The notes beneath the pieces were generated by a model. That model made no database searches and was not told the DNA's origin. It worked only from the letters and a program-made list of their open reading frames with translations. Of a stretch of DNA of 64,000 nucleotides, positions 33,756 through 44,516 are shown in pieces; the first letter of the stretch is position 1; each line of letters opens with the position of its first letter. Location of the stretch: contig CAJNOP010000186.1 of assembly GCA_905250075.1 (NCBI GenBank), positions 233,878 to 297,877 of the forward strand, given 5' to 3'. Made by a program: the position numbers and the translations under genes. Origin of the DNA: Rotaria sp. Silwood1 (lineage: Eukaryota; Rotifera; Eurotatoria; Philodinida; Philodinidae).

Positions 33756-35774
33756 TATTTTTCTCTTGATCAATGTATGCTATATGATAAGTGAAAGTGA
33801 AAGTGCTTCGTTTTTTTTTCTTTGTCAAGAATACGATAGCGATGTAATTATAAAAATCTGAAGAAACGTATCATCATGTCGGCCTGTTTCAAATTACGAA
33901 TGCATACTATTTAACTGTAATAGTATTCGATGTATTCTTGAAATATCCATTATCATGCGCAGCATGGTTTGAATTTGGAAACCCTTACTTAAAAAGTTGA
34001 TTAAAGTAAATGATAATTCCCTCGATCGTTTTTTAATTAAGTAGCAAAGAAAAACAACTTTAGATTGTAGTATGACATGAAGTCTACGGCAAAAAAATTG
34101 ATATGAGTAAATAGAAGAACCATACTCACACCCTCGGTAAGATTTGACATCAAAGACTCTGCTCTATAAAAATTTTTTCTCAATCTAAAGGAAAGAAAGA
34201 GAAAATGTATATAAGCTTGAGGATGGAGTCAAATGTTTTCTTCTTTACTTCTTTTTTTAGTAACAGTACTCAGAAACGAGATTTTATTATCTAAGACTTA
34301 TCTTAAAAAGATTATATGTGCGTCAGCCTATTCATATTAAATAGTTCATTTTGAGTAATGAGTTAATCAGTTTCCTGTACTCTATTTTAATTTGGTATGT
34401 CAGAGTGTTTTTTCTTCACGTAGTACATTTCGAGATGAAAAGTTGTTGAAACTCAGTCAAAAAAATCTTCAACATTTATCTCAAATAAGGGTGTATATAT
34501 ATATATGACTTCTAAGATGGTGTTTCGAGTTAGCCATCGCCAGAGTAATTCATGATGATTTCTATTATTACACTGTCATATATTGTAGGTTATGAAGTGT
34601 GAGTATCGAACGTTTCTACATCCATATTCACATTCTGGCTTGTTATTAGTATTAATCCAAATAATATTTAGTCATCGTTTTCATATGTGTAATATCCTAG
34701 AAAATAAAGAGCTTTTTTGCTTACAAGATGAAATAATGATAAATCAATTTCACAATAACTGAATATAAAATTTTAGCTGAAAAATAGACTGCGAAAAACT
34801 CGATCACAGTAGTCTACACTACCTCGGTTCTGCAACTACATCTGAATCTGTAAAAGAATTTACGAAGAGTGTTACAGAAAAAAAACAGTAATAAAAAACA
34901 AACAAACAAAATAAAAATAAAAGTTGTAGAAAAAGTCCTTTAATAAGGCCATATAATAAAATGGCAATAGAACTTGCACAATATCGAGAAATACTAAATA
35001 ACCAATGGCGACATGTTATATAACATCAATAATAGATAATGTGTTAATATGTGCCAAAGGGAATCATACTTTAATGAGCAATACATAATCGACAATTTTC
35101 TCGATGGCTAGATAATAAAAGATAAATCAAAATTTTATGTAATATATTAAATGATTTACCTGTACTTCGATCCACCTATGAATACCATATAATGTATTAC
35201 ATTCGAATGAAGAATAAACTTGACAAGTAAAATTGCCTTTTGTTAGTTGTCGTGAGAATTTGGTGATTGAATTTGGGTTTCGAAGAAAAACTAATTCAGT
35301 TTGAACGAATAATGAATTTGGAAAAAAAACGATACATTTGACAGATGTTTAAATCCATCGATAAAACGAACCATGGTTTATAATAGTGAGTTGAAATCTA
35401 CTATAGATATAATGAATGTTTACAATCGGCGTATTTGTCATTTAAGTGAATGTCATATTTTAATCGAAAGGGATTGCACTGACAAGATCATTTACTCAAA
35501 GTTTCAATTAAAATGTAGCCAGGATCTAATTATTACTATCATCTGCTTAAGATCACCTCGGAGAAAGATCTCCGAAAGCATTGAAGACCAGATTAGGCAT
35601 TGTGAATATTGGTATTGGTATGTGTGCGAATGTTACTCTTCACTTCTTACACACTCACACACCGCCCATACCCATCCCCTTATAATTTCATATAAAAACT
35701 TATCTTTTCCTTTTTTGCTATTTTAACATGGATGCGACTTTTTTTGAATTTTTCATTTATATTCGAACTCGAAT
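33756..35774. other. Intergenic region upstream of the GPCR
   Basis: About 2 kb without a supportable gene, presumably holding the GPCR promoter. It contains a weak palindromic block at 34584-34640 and a stronger one at 35608-35688, both TG-rich then CA-rich. The plus-strand frame 35373-35726 overlaps the second block and is probably chance. Confidence 0.5.
35608..35688. repeat. Telomere-like hexamer palindrome, copy 3
   Basis: The left arm contains ATTGGTATTGGTATGTGTG and CGAATGTTA. The right arm contains TTACACACTCACACACCGCC then CATACCCATCCCC. The reverse complement of the right arm (GGGGATGGGTATGGGCGG, GTGTGTGAGTGTGTAA) aligns with the left arm. It belongs with the blocks at 27674-27748, 34584-34640 (weak) and 37113-37185. 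Confidence 0.5.
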
Positions 35775-36330
35775 TCATCTTGCATATAAACAATGTGTTT
35801 TTGATGTTTCAAATTTCTTATTTATATCTTTTTCATTCGTCAAATATACACAACCACAGTGATATGATAATGCATTAATCAACTCATGAAGAATTTCTGC
35901 GAATACAAAGAAAACTTGCATATGTAGCTGAACATTTGAATCTATTTGACTTTCACAAAAATTATTAATTAATATTTTATCTAGCATAATATAATCACGA
36001 TAATGGTCAATCATGAATGGATCAACACGAAAAATCAAACATTCATTTGGTAAAGTACCAATTGTAAATTCGATTAAGTTGCATAATAGATTGACAATGA
36101 ACGTTTTTGTTTTTTCAATAACATGTTTTGTTTCTTCAAAATTGAAGATATTTTTATAGCATAAACCAACATTACATACATATGAATAATAACAATTTAA
36201 ATTATCATTATCAATCTAATCTTCAGTCATAAATAATGCTAGACACAATTGCTTTGAATTTTTTAATTCCTTTTTGATTGTTAAATTATTGAAATAACGA
36301 AATTGTACATGTAAAAAACCCTTGCTTATG
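35775..36330 (-). pseudogene. Broken hypothetical gene with one internal stop
   Basis: On the minus strand the open frame 35775-36038 extends upstream in the same frame without interruption to a TAG at about 36217-36219, then continues open again to about 36330. The joined reading has a normal-looking composition, with segments such as FRYFNNLTIKKELKNSKQLC before the stop and VNLLCNLIEFTIGTLPNECL, RVDPFMIDHYRDYIMLDKIL, LHELINALSYHCGCVYL and KKFETSKTHC after it. No ATG of good context starts the long part. It looks like the C-terminal part of a protein of an unrecognised, probably rotifer-expanded family, disabled by a nonsense change and 5' loss. The stop could alternatively lie in an unseen intron. 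Confidence 0.55.
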
Positions 36331-37760
36331 TTCAGATCTGGGCAACTCAGGTCTTTTTGAAGTCACAAGTCAAATCAAATAAAGAAAAATCTATCGCTAA
36401 ATATTTGAATATAAACCAGAAAACGTGAATTCTCGATCTTTGTTCCCTTCAGTCCAATCATCATCAGACTTATCTATATATCCATAATATCATGTTGAAT
36501 CCATAACTATATGAAAAAAGGTCGGATATTCACATAATTCGATATGAATTCAAATATTTAATATTTAGCTGCATATTTTTCTTTAATTGATGATGATCTT
36601 TCTTACCCGTACATGAAAAGTCAAGCCAAGTTGGAAAACAATTCTGGCGGCTGAACCCTCTAGCCAAAATATCTGGTTATGCAACTGCTATAGGGAATTT
36701 CTCTTTCGAGTTATTTCTTTTTATTTATATATTAAACTTAAATTTATTTAAAACACTAATCTTGAACAATATATAAGATGTGTTACTCATTGAATAAAAA
36801 TAATTGAAAAAAAGAACTCGTATTTTCAGAGCTATATTCGAATTCAGAAAAGAAAATTTTACCGAGATTATTGAGAATATGGCTTCTACCGAGCACGCTA
36901 AATTTGATGGCAACGTTTATTCTTGAACAAAAATCTAGTACAAACTGACTTCTACGAAAAGTGGCTTTCAGAGCGTTTTTATTCTAGGTTAAGAATTCAT
37001 AACTCACTCAAAATTCATTATAATGACCTCCAAAACTCGGAGAACATGGTATTCAGGCTGTTTTATATTCTATTGATAATAAATATCCAGAAACATTTTA
37101 TAAAGCATTATAGTTGTGTGTGGGTGTGGAGTACGGATGTCAAATATACAGCGATATCAACACTCACACCCACACACCCATACCTTTCAATAATTAAATA
37201 CTTCAATCAAAACAGATGTATATAAATTTTTGCAAATAACGGTACGTCAATTGTTAAACTGTACCTGAAAGAGTGTTAAGAACTCGAAAAATATCTCGAT
37301 CGATGAATCTAACATAGAAATAGATGTTGAAGAATTACTTGAGAGATCATGTGACATGAAAGTAAAATGCTACAATGCTCTGTAAAGCATGTCACAGCAT
37401 ATACAACATGAATGCATCATTTCTTAAAGTTTACTTAAGTCCACATATAATAGAAACACTTTTGCTACGACTTTTTCAAGCTAATTCCATTCTAAAATAA
37501 TTGAGTTTCGGCTGTACACTTTATGTAGCAACATCTCTTCACTCATGAGGCGTTGTTACAAATTTCTAAGCTAAATTAAAGGTTGAAATATGAGACGTTG
37601 TGATCGAACAACGGAAACATTGCTTTATCTCTTATGATTGTAAATAACAACATTCTCTCACTTGGTTTTCAGTACCCATTTATTCTGTATCTGTTCTGGA
37701 ACCGACTCTAACCAATAATCAATGCTCCCTTGATAGAGTTCTTAGCATTTCAATTTTCTT
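36331..37760. other. Intergenic stretch with a palindromic repeat
   Basis: No gene supported. The stretch includes the palindromic telomere-like block at 37113-37185. The frames at 36725-36913 (minus) and 36923-37225 (plus) are unrecognised, and the latter runs through the palindrome. Confidence 0.45.
37113..37185. repeat. Telomere-like hexamer palindrome, copy 4
   Basis: The left arm reads TTGTGTGTGGGTGTGGAGTA. After about 25 bases the right arm reads CAACACTCACACCCACACAC then CCATACC. The right arm complement, GGTATGGGTGTGTGGG then TGTGAGTGTTG, mirrors the left arm. Both arms contain two to three TGTGGG-like units. This is the clearest of the four copies. Confidence 0.6.
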
Positions 37761-37992
37761 ATGGCATATATTGCAAAAATGATTCGACTGCTATTCATTT
37801 TTATCCATCTTACCTTTGCTCAAACTTCACAACGTGAGTTTATGATATGTGGTTGGTAAACTTAAGAGTCATTGCTGTTATCCACACTATTTAGCAACAA
37901 TCGAAGTTTTTGAGAAGAAAACTCAACAGTGGATGAAAAGTTCCATAATTGAACGTTCTTCTGCAAAACTGACTGAATTATTGATCGCATGA
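37761..37992 (+). CDS. Possible small secreted protein, two exons
   Basis: An ATG at 37761 opens MAYIAKMIRLLFIFIHLTFA followed by QTSQ, a good signal peptide with a probable cleavage near A-Q. A GTGAGT donor follows at 37834, and a TTTAG acceptor at 37893-37894 gives a 61-base intron, the usual size here. The second exon 37895-37992 continues in phase with TIEVFEKKTQQWMKSSIIER and ends at TGA, giving about 56 residues. No family is recognised. It may be a true small secreted peptide gene or the 5' remnant of a longer gene cut short by a stop. Splice sites and phase are seen; expression is unknown. Confidence 0.35.
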
Positions 37993-39639
37993 AGCTGCCA
38001 TTGGTTAAAAATTGAACAAACAGTCACTTCACAACCGATTCATGTTTAATATGGATATGTGCACCGATGAGAATCCATTTGTTGTCTATCTACTAAGTTT
38101 TTCTACCTTTCAGGAAACAGAAAGAAGTGATGAAGGCGATTGAAATTCGAGGTAGTACGATCGTTTCGTAGATACACTCTATTACATGTGAATGTTTATA
38201 TTGGCTGAAAAGTCAAATGATTAAAAATAAAATTTCAACAAACAAAATACGCATCATGTTGTTAAGATAAAGAATGAGCAGTTTTTGACTGATCTTTTTC
38301 GAGAGATACGCCAAATAGTACAATCGTATTCCACTTTCCCATTAATGCCGAGTTGATGAAACATGACCATCGTTGAAACTAAATGATTTAAGTCGATTTC
38401 CATCTCACGTAGAGTTAAATATTGTATTAAAGACACTCTAGAAGGAGAAGATGACTGCAGAGTGAATAACAAGATCATTGAAAATATGCAAGACTAATAT
38501 CGACAATTCTTTCTTATCAATAGGATCGATAGAAATCTATTTTAACGAGACGAACAATGAGAGTCGCAGTCTAATCGATTTCTATGAATTTGAATCTGTC
38601 TGATACACAGTCATCGATTACAAATTCGAAAACGTATTATGAAAACTGATAAAACATAAGGCTTGATCGATCTTGATATTCGTCATTGAATCATCGTCAC
38701 CAGAGAACGTTGATGCAACAATATGAGACGACATGATTGATAGACGGAAACAGACTAAACTGAATTGGTTTTTTCTCCAAGCTATGCAACTGATGTCAAT
38801 TCCAAGGTGAGGATAGTCGAACACAACACCACAAACATCGTGGGCCTGACAGAGCAAACACAACAATAATGAAAGTTACAGATCAACTAGGCTGATATTT
38901 CTGCAATTTTTTTGTGAACTAAAATGCATGAAATAGAGCAATTTTCTTCGAAAGAACATAAATTTCGAAGAGATAAGAACCAGTAAATACAATCTACTGA
39001 GGCTGGAACTTTTCCTGACCTTTGAGGGCACTAAAACTCATATTTTCCTCTCAGATAAAAATTGTATATGCCATTAAAGTCTCAGGAATATCTGGAATTT
39101 TCAGCTGCTGTGAAGGTACAAGTGTCACGAATAATTATCAAATGATTACATAGTATGTCATCATATGAAATTTCTCTCTTAATATGATTCATCTATCCTA
39201 TCCTCAAGTACAAGCATGAGCTATCGATCATAAAGAGACAACGGATAATTCATCTCTTACATCTGTCCTGTTAGAAATAAGCACATGATAAACATCATTG
39301 ATTTTAGTTCTCTTTTTTTGTCTTATTTGTTGCTTGGTTCTTTTCTCTCAAACAATGCAAAATAAGGTATGAGTGTCGAACAAATGAAATATCCGAACAA
39401 AGACGAAGGCTTATAAAATATTTTTTTATCAATGTTTTATCCAGCATGGAGACGGTGCTTCTTCGAAAGAGCAACTTTAGATAATACATTGCTTTTTATT
39501 CACTAAAATATCAAACTATTTGTTAAAATAATTAAGAAAATAATGAAAGATGCTTTGTTGTTTTTATACACATATAACTATTTTATACAAAAAAGAAATC
39601 TAACAAAACAATTCTAATTCATCGATGATCATTTGATAA
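37993..39639. other. Intergenic stretch, nothing recognised
   Basis: About 1.6 kb. Short minus-strand frames at 38254-38478, 38618-38866 and 39304-39489 show no domain, no shared frame and no convincing splice sites. They may be decayed coding sequence, but this could not be shown. Confidence 0.4.
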
Positions 39640-40122
39640 TTAACCAGTCCTTTCAATCATATATTTATACAGTTCATTAGCTAATATATCAGAAAATTCA
39701 GCTGCTGCTTGTAGTGCAATATCATGTTCATCCGGTTCATGTTTTCGACGTTCAGCTTGTTCAATTAAATGTGAAATAGCTGCTTGATGTAAATATGTTG
39801 ATAAAGATTTAATATGAAAAATTTTAACAAACATTGGATAATCATATTGTTGTTTCATTTCATTAATACTAGTTTGATCAATACAATAAATATAATAAAT
39901 TGTATTAAAAAACAGAAGACGTCCATCAATAACTAGATGTTCGGATTTTGGTATAAAAAAATGTAATAAACGAATATTTGTAACACGTGATGAAACATGT
40001 TCTAAACATTGAATTTTATTTGTAAATCGACAAAAGATATGTGAATCAAATATTGTTTCGAAATTTTTATGTTCATCTTGAAGATCAAGTAGAACAAGAA
40101 GAGAAGGATTCATAACAGTCAT
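39640..40122 (-). CDS. Unknown 160-residue protein
   Basis: A single-exon frame of 160 codons starting MTVMNPSLLVLLDLQDEH. No family is recognised. It is mixed hydrophobic and charged, with segments HLVIDGRLLFFNTIYYIYCI and HIKSLSTYLHQAAISHLIEQ and a helical C-terminal part (AERRKHEPDEHDIALQAAAE, FSDILANELYKYMIERTG). There is no signal peptide and no clear membrane span. Its ATG lies 69 bases after the stop of the B-box gene on the same strand, and a TTCTAG acceptor precedes the ATG by five bases. It may therefore be either the second gene of an operon or, less likely, a further exon of the same locus reached by alternative splicing. Confidence 0.6.
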   Translation of the reverse strand: MTVMNPSLLVLLDLQDEHKNFETIFDSHIFCRFTNKIQCLEHVSSRVTNIRLLHFFIPKSEHLVIDGRLLFFNTIYYIYCIDQTSINEMKQQYDYPMFVKIFHIKSLSTYLHQAAISHLIEQAERRKHEPDEHDIALQAAAEFSDILANELYKYMIERTG

Positions 40123-40191
40123 TTAATCTAGAATCAGAAAAAAAAAATACACGAACAAAAGAAAAAATGATTTCAGTGAAGTATTATTTAT
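40123..40191 (-). promoter_or_regulatory. 69-base intercistronic gap with trans-splice-type acceptor
   Basis: Between the TGA of the B-box gene and the ATG of the 160-residue gene. On the minus strand a T-rich tract is followed by CTGATTCTAG (AG at 40129-40128) and then ATTAA before the ATG. Length and layout match the gap between the MATH-BTB gene and CSN2. Confidence 0.5.
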
Positions 40192-41512
40192 TCATCGAAT
40201 ACGTCGTTTTTCATTGAGAAAAACAGATAAACGTTTATATAATGTAATACCTTGTTCAAAACATTTACGTCCATTGTCTTTATCACCTTTTTCAATATAC
40301 ATGTCACCGGTTTTTTTATACTCGTTAGCTGTATCAATTGCCCATTGAACCATAAGACGTTGTTCATTTTCAAACATTGCCTTTATTTTTGGATATCGTC
40401 GAAAAAAATCACTACGTTCAACATCATCCTCTGATGGAATACCACGAATATATATGTAATAAACATGATCTAGTTGTGAAATCGTATCTAAGAGACAATT
40501 TCGTTCATCTGATGATATATTGGAAACGTCAATGAAACTTATAGCTTGTTCATAACATTGTATTTGTTTAAGAAAATCTTCTTTGTGATTGAATGTCTGT
40601 AAACAATGATCACTAAATTGATTAAGAATTTGAGGTATTTGAGATTCAACTGTATCAGATAATTGAAGAAATAGAAGATTAGTGTTCTTTGTTGGATCAA
40701 GTAGAAGATGGGTCTCAATTGATGATATATCACATACATTAAGATTTGTTTCGGGTTCTTCTTTCGATATGGTACTTGGCTCATTTGATTCGGAAACTAA
40801 AATACAAATTGTGTCTATAATGATTTATTTAAAAAACAACTATACATTCTACAGTTGATTTGTCATTAATATCAACAATAGTTGATTGTTGTTTATCAAG
40901 TTCATCATTGTCACAAGAATATTCGATATTATTTGTATCTTCATGTACTTGAGTTGTTTGAGAAAAAGAGGCAATGTTAAAAATTATATTCGGTTTTGTT
41001 GCATTAATTTTAATTAAATGAATGGGTGGTAAATCATTATCTGATATTAATTCGATATCACATGGTGTTTCTAATTGTTTTCTTATACTTATTAATTGTT
41101 CTTTCCATTGATCAAGTTCGATTTCTGTATAATCATCAGTTTCACGTCGAATACGAATTTGTTCATTAAATTGATTAAATATAGTTTTCATTTGATTATT
41201 TGATTCATCATGTATTTGTCGAAGTTCATCACGAATTTTTTGAGCATTTTGTTGAATTTTCATTATTGTATCATGTTCCCATACATCAATTAATGAAAAT
41301 AATGGATTTTCTTGAACTTTTTCATGTTGATTATAAATATTTTGTAAATGCTCGCATTGTTGTTGAATATTATTAAGCTGTGATGTTAATTCAGCTCGAT
41401 GATTGGATGCATGTGTGATACAAAATGATTTATGACAACCATCACATGGAAATATCCATCTTCTCGCATTACATATTGAGCATGAACTTTTGTCATTATT
41501 ACTTGATGCCAT
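40192..41512 (-). CDS. B-box-type zinc finger, coiled-coil protein
   Basis: Two exons. The first runs from 41512 down to about 40853 and ends in a GTATAG donor. The second begins after a TTTTAG acceptor at about 40800 and ends at 40192, joining in phase as VEF-SESNEP. The product is about 420 residues. Residues 11-45 are a B-box-like zinc site (CSICNARRWIFPCDGCHKSF then CITHASNHRAEL, with CxxC, CxxC and CxxHxxxxxH spacing). Residues about 45-150 are glutamine-rich and helical, probably a coiled coil (LNNIQQQCEHLQNIYNQHEK). The C-terminal exon ends in helices including WAIDTANEYKKTGDMYIEKG, similar to TPR/MIT-like hairpins. RING is absent, so no ligase activity is claimed. The function is unknown; B-box/coiled-coil modules usually mediate self-association. 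Confidence 0.75.
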
Positions 41513-44500
41513 TGAAATTTATTCCGGCTTTTTTTTGTCAGATTTCTTCTAAAAAATATAACGCTATACAAAGGTGTTGTTAAGTAAGGAAAGAAAACAA
41601 ATATTTACAACCATATAAAACATTATTTAAAGTAAAGAACAAAAAAAGAAAAAGAAAAAGGAAAAGAAAAAGAAATGCTTTTATTTGTTGCAAAATATAT
41701 GTTATAACGAGTTGTAGTTTTATGAGTTTTATATACTTTTCAAAGTTAACAATATCGTATAAACTTAATCAAATTTTTCTAACTATAATTGAGAAACCCT
41801 GAACCTGTACACTCAGAAATAGAGTAAAATAGTGTATGACGTATCATTATAGTGGTAGTGGCAGTAAAAATTTCTAGAAGCAGTGTTTTATTCAGATTTC
41901 CTCTTTCGGAGCGTCCAGCTAAAACTGTTAGGAGGTCAGCATCTATTTTCAGAAGTACAAATTCATTCTACGTTATACAATAACCACAAACTCCGAAAAT
42001 GCCAACCAGAATTCTCGATTAGGAGGAGATTAAGATAAAGATTTTCCTCTTCTACTTGGACAGCGACAAAATTTTGAAATACTATTTGGCTTTTTCTGGT
42101 AGATAGTTAAGTAAAAATGAAGCAGACAATGTGGTTACGAGATAAGTAGAATTATAGGGAGAAACTGCCCCAACAGGAGATCATCTGTTATAGAAGAAGC
42201 CAGATCACAGTAGAATTTGTTCTTCCTTCTTAATATCAATAATCCTGCGATCGACCAGACGCTTTGAGAAACTGAGCTCCAGTCTAAAGCTAAAAACTTT
42301 TGCCCGTAGAACACTTCAATCAAGAGAAAAATTATGATTTTTCTTCAGATTGTCAAACGAAAATATCAACCGTTGTAAAATTGAATGCTAAAAAAAAAGA
42401 GATCAAGATACAATTACTATGTATGAAAATATGTGAAACAACAACACGTAGAATTTTTTTTTTGTAGATAAATTCTTTTATTTTACTTTTTAATTCTTTA
42501 TAATTTCTAAATCTTATTAGGTCAGAACAAATAACATTTGTCAAATTATGGTATAAATTTTATAGTAACTAAATTTTGTAATTAAATAAATTTCAATAAT
42601 AGATCAATGACACTTATTTAAATATTTGATTATAATTTATATGTACGTCTCAGAAAATAATGATCAAATATAGATAAATATTAGTTCTTTTTTTATTGAT
42701 AAAGAATGTTTTCGTAATAGATTTTACATTAGATAAATATATTTTTAACAATATATTTATTTGATAGGAGAAGCTATTAAATGATTGATGGTTATAATAA
42801 AACGAAGTAGACTAATTGAAGTACTTGATTGTAGTTGAATCGAATCAATAAATAAACAAAGTCCATGAGGTAAGGAAAATAGTCATAAATTAGACAAAAA
42901 AAGGTATAAGTTCAAGGAAGAAATATTTTTCATATGAATATTATTTGTTAATTTATCCTTGAATTCAAAATGGTAAAGTTTGAAGATCAATAAAGAATTT
43001 TCGAATTATACTTTCCTTAATTATACTGAAAAAGTCAAGTCTTACACCCGAAAAACGCTAATTTTTTTATTAAATAATAATTAAATAATATCGATTATTA
43101 TTTATTACTTCTCAGAGATAATGTTGATATAGAAACATTATGACAAAAAAATCGCGTATACAAATTAACTAAACGATTTATTTGTATGTCATTGACGAAG
43201 ATGATATATCTATAACATATGCTAAAGATAAATTTTCTTTATTGATATTATCAGCTTATCTATAAGAAAAATAGATAACTATTACAAATCACAATTGTTT
43301 ACTATTATCAATTACTATAAATGTAACGAGTTTTCACAGAAGTATAATAATCATGAAATGTCTATAACTTAGTTACAATTAAAAATGAATATCGTCGACT
43401 ATTTTTCTACTACTGTACTAATTAGGGAATATCTTCAGATTGCTACTTCCGATGTCAATGATTCTTTTTTTGCCCATAGGTACTGAATAGTATTCTAGTA
43501 AAAACTCCAAGAGGGTTTGAATAAACCATCAAATTTTTAGTACGCCTATTCTCTAGAGGCCTCTAGAAAAACGACTTACTTGTAATTTGATAGCTTAGTC
43601 AAATCTCAATCGAAATTCAATCTCGAACCATTGTTCTCTGTTTAGGAATATCGTAGAAAGGGCTTTTGATTCTTTTCCAATCGAAAGAGCTAAATCTGAA
43701 CTTCAAAATGGTAGAAAAAATTTTGTTTTTGTGGGATTAACTTAAAATGAAGAAAAAATTCGTATGAAACATTGTCAAAAGAGTTCTTGTAACATACTTT
43801 TTTCCTTATATTATTTCTTGAGTCTATAGACAAAATTATCTATGGAAATCAAAGAAATGCAAAAATTAGAGACATTGAGAAAAATATCGTTATTCAGAGG
43901 TTAAACATGATAGTAATGGTTGAAGATAATTTGAATTAAAATCAATGAAAAAATTTTCAAAAACTTTGATTGTAAAGTTGATCAAAATGTAATTTATTGA
44001 AGAAAATAGAAGTTGTAAGGAATTTTATCGACGACGTTTAGTATCAATTTTTTTCTCGCATTCCAAATGTAATCCGAAAAAATTTTGTTTTCAATATTTT
44101 TTGAAGTTCAAGCTTTGCTCTTTCAATTAGAGAATGAATATGCTTTCTATGATATTTCTGAAGGAAGATTAATTTTGCAATTGCATTCAATGAAATCGTT
44201 GTTTTAACATTACATATAAAAATGTTCTTCTTGTAATTTAATATTTCATCTTAAGTTATATTCGATTTTTACCTTGATTCTCAGCTTGAGATCAAGTGCC
44301 ATTAATTCAAGCTCTTGTAATGTTACTTCTCAAATATAACAGAACTCTGTAATCAAACGCTAATAGAAATCATTTATATGATTTGATTAAAATTTCTTAA
44401 ATAAATACTGTGCGAAATTTATGTATATTTATTTAAATTAAAGAGGAACAAAAAAAAAGAATGAATCTTCCAAGCTGAAAGCAAAAAAAAGATAATGAAA

Positions 44501-44516
44501 AAAAGAAAAAAAAAAT
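41513..44516. other. Intergenic between B-box and small heat-shock genes
   Basis: About 3 kb, strongly A+T rich, with no supportable gene. It should hold the B-box gene promoter (upper side of that gene) and the 3' end of the small heat-shock gene. An AAAAAG-repeat run is at about 41641-41675. The frames at 42135-42323 and 42353-42544 are unrecognised. Confidence 0.5.
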
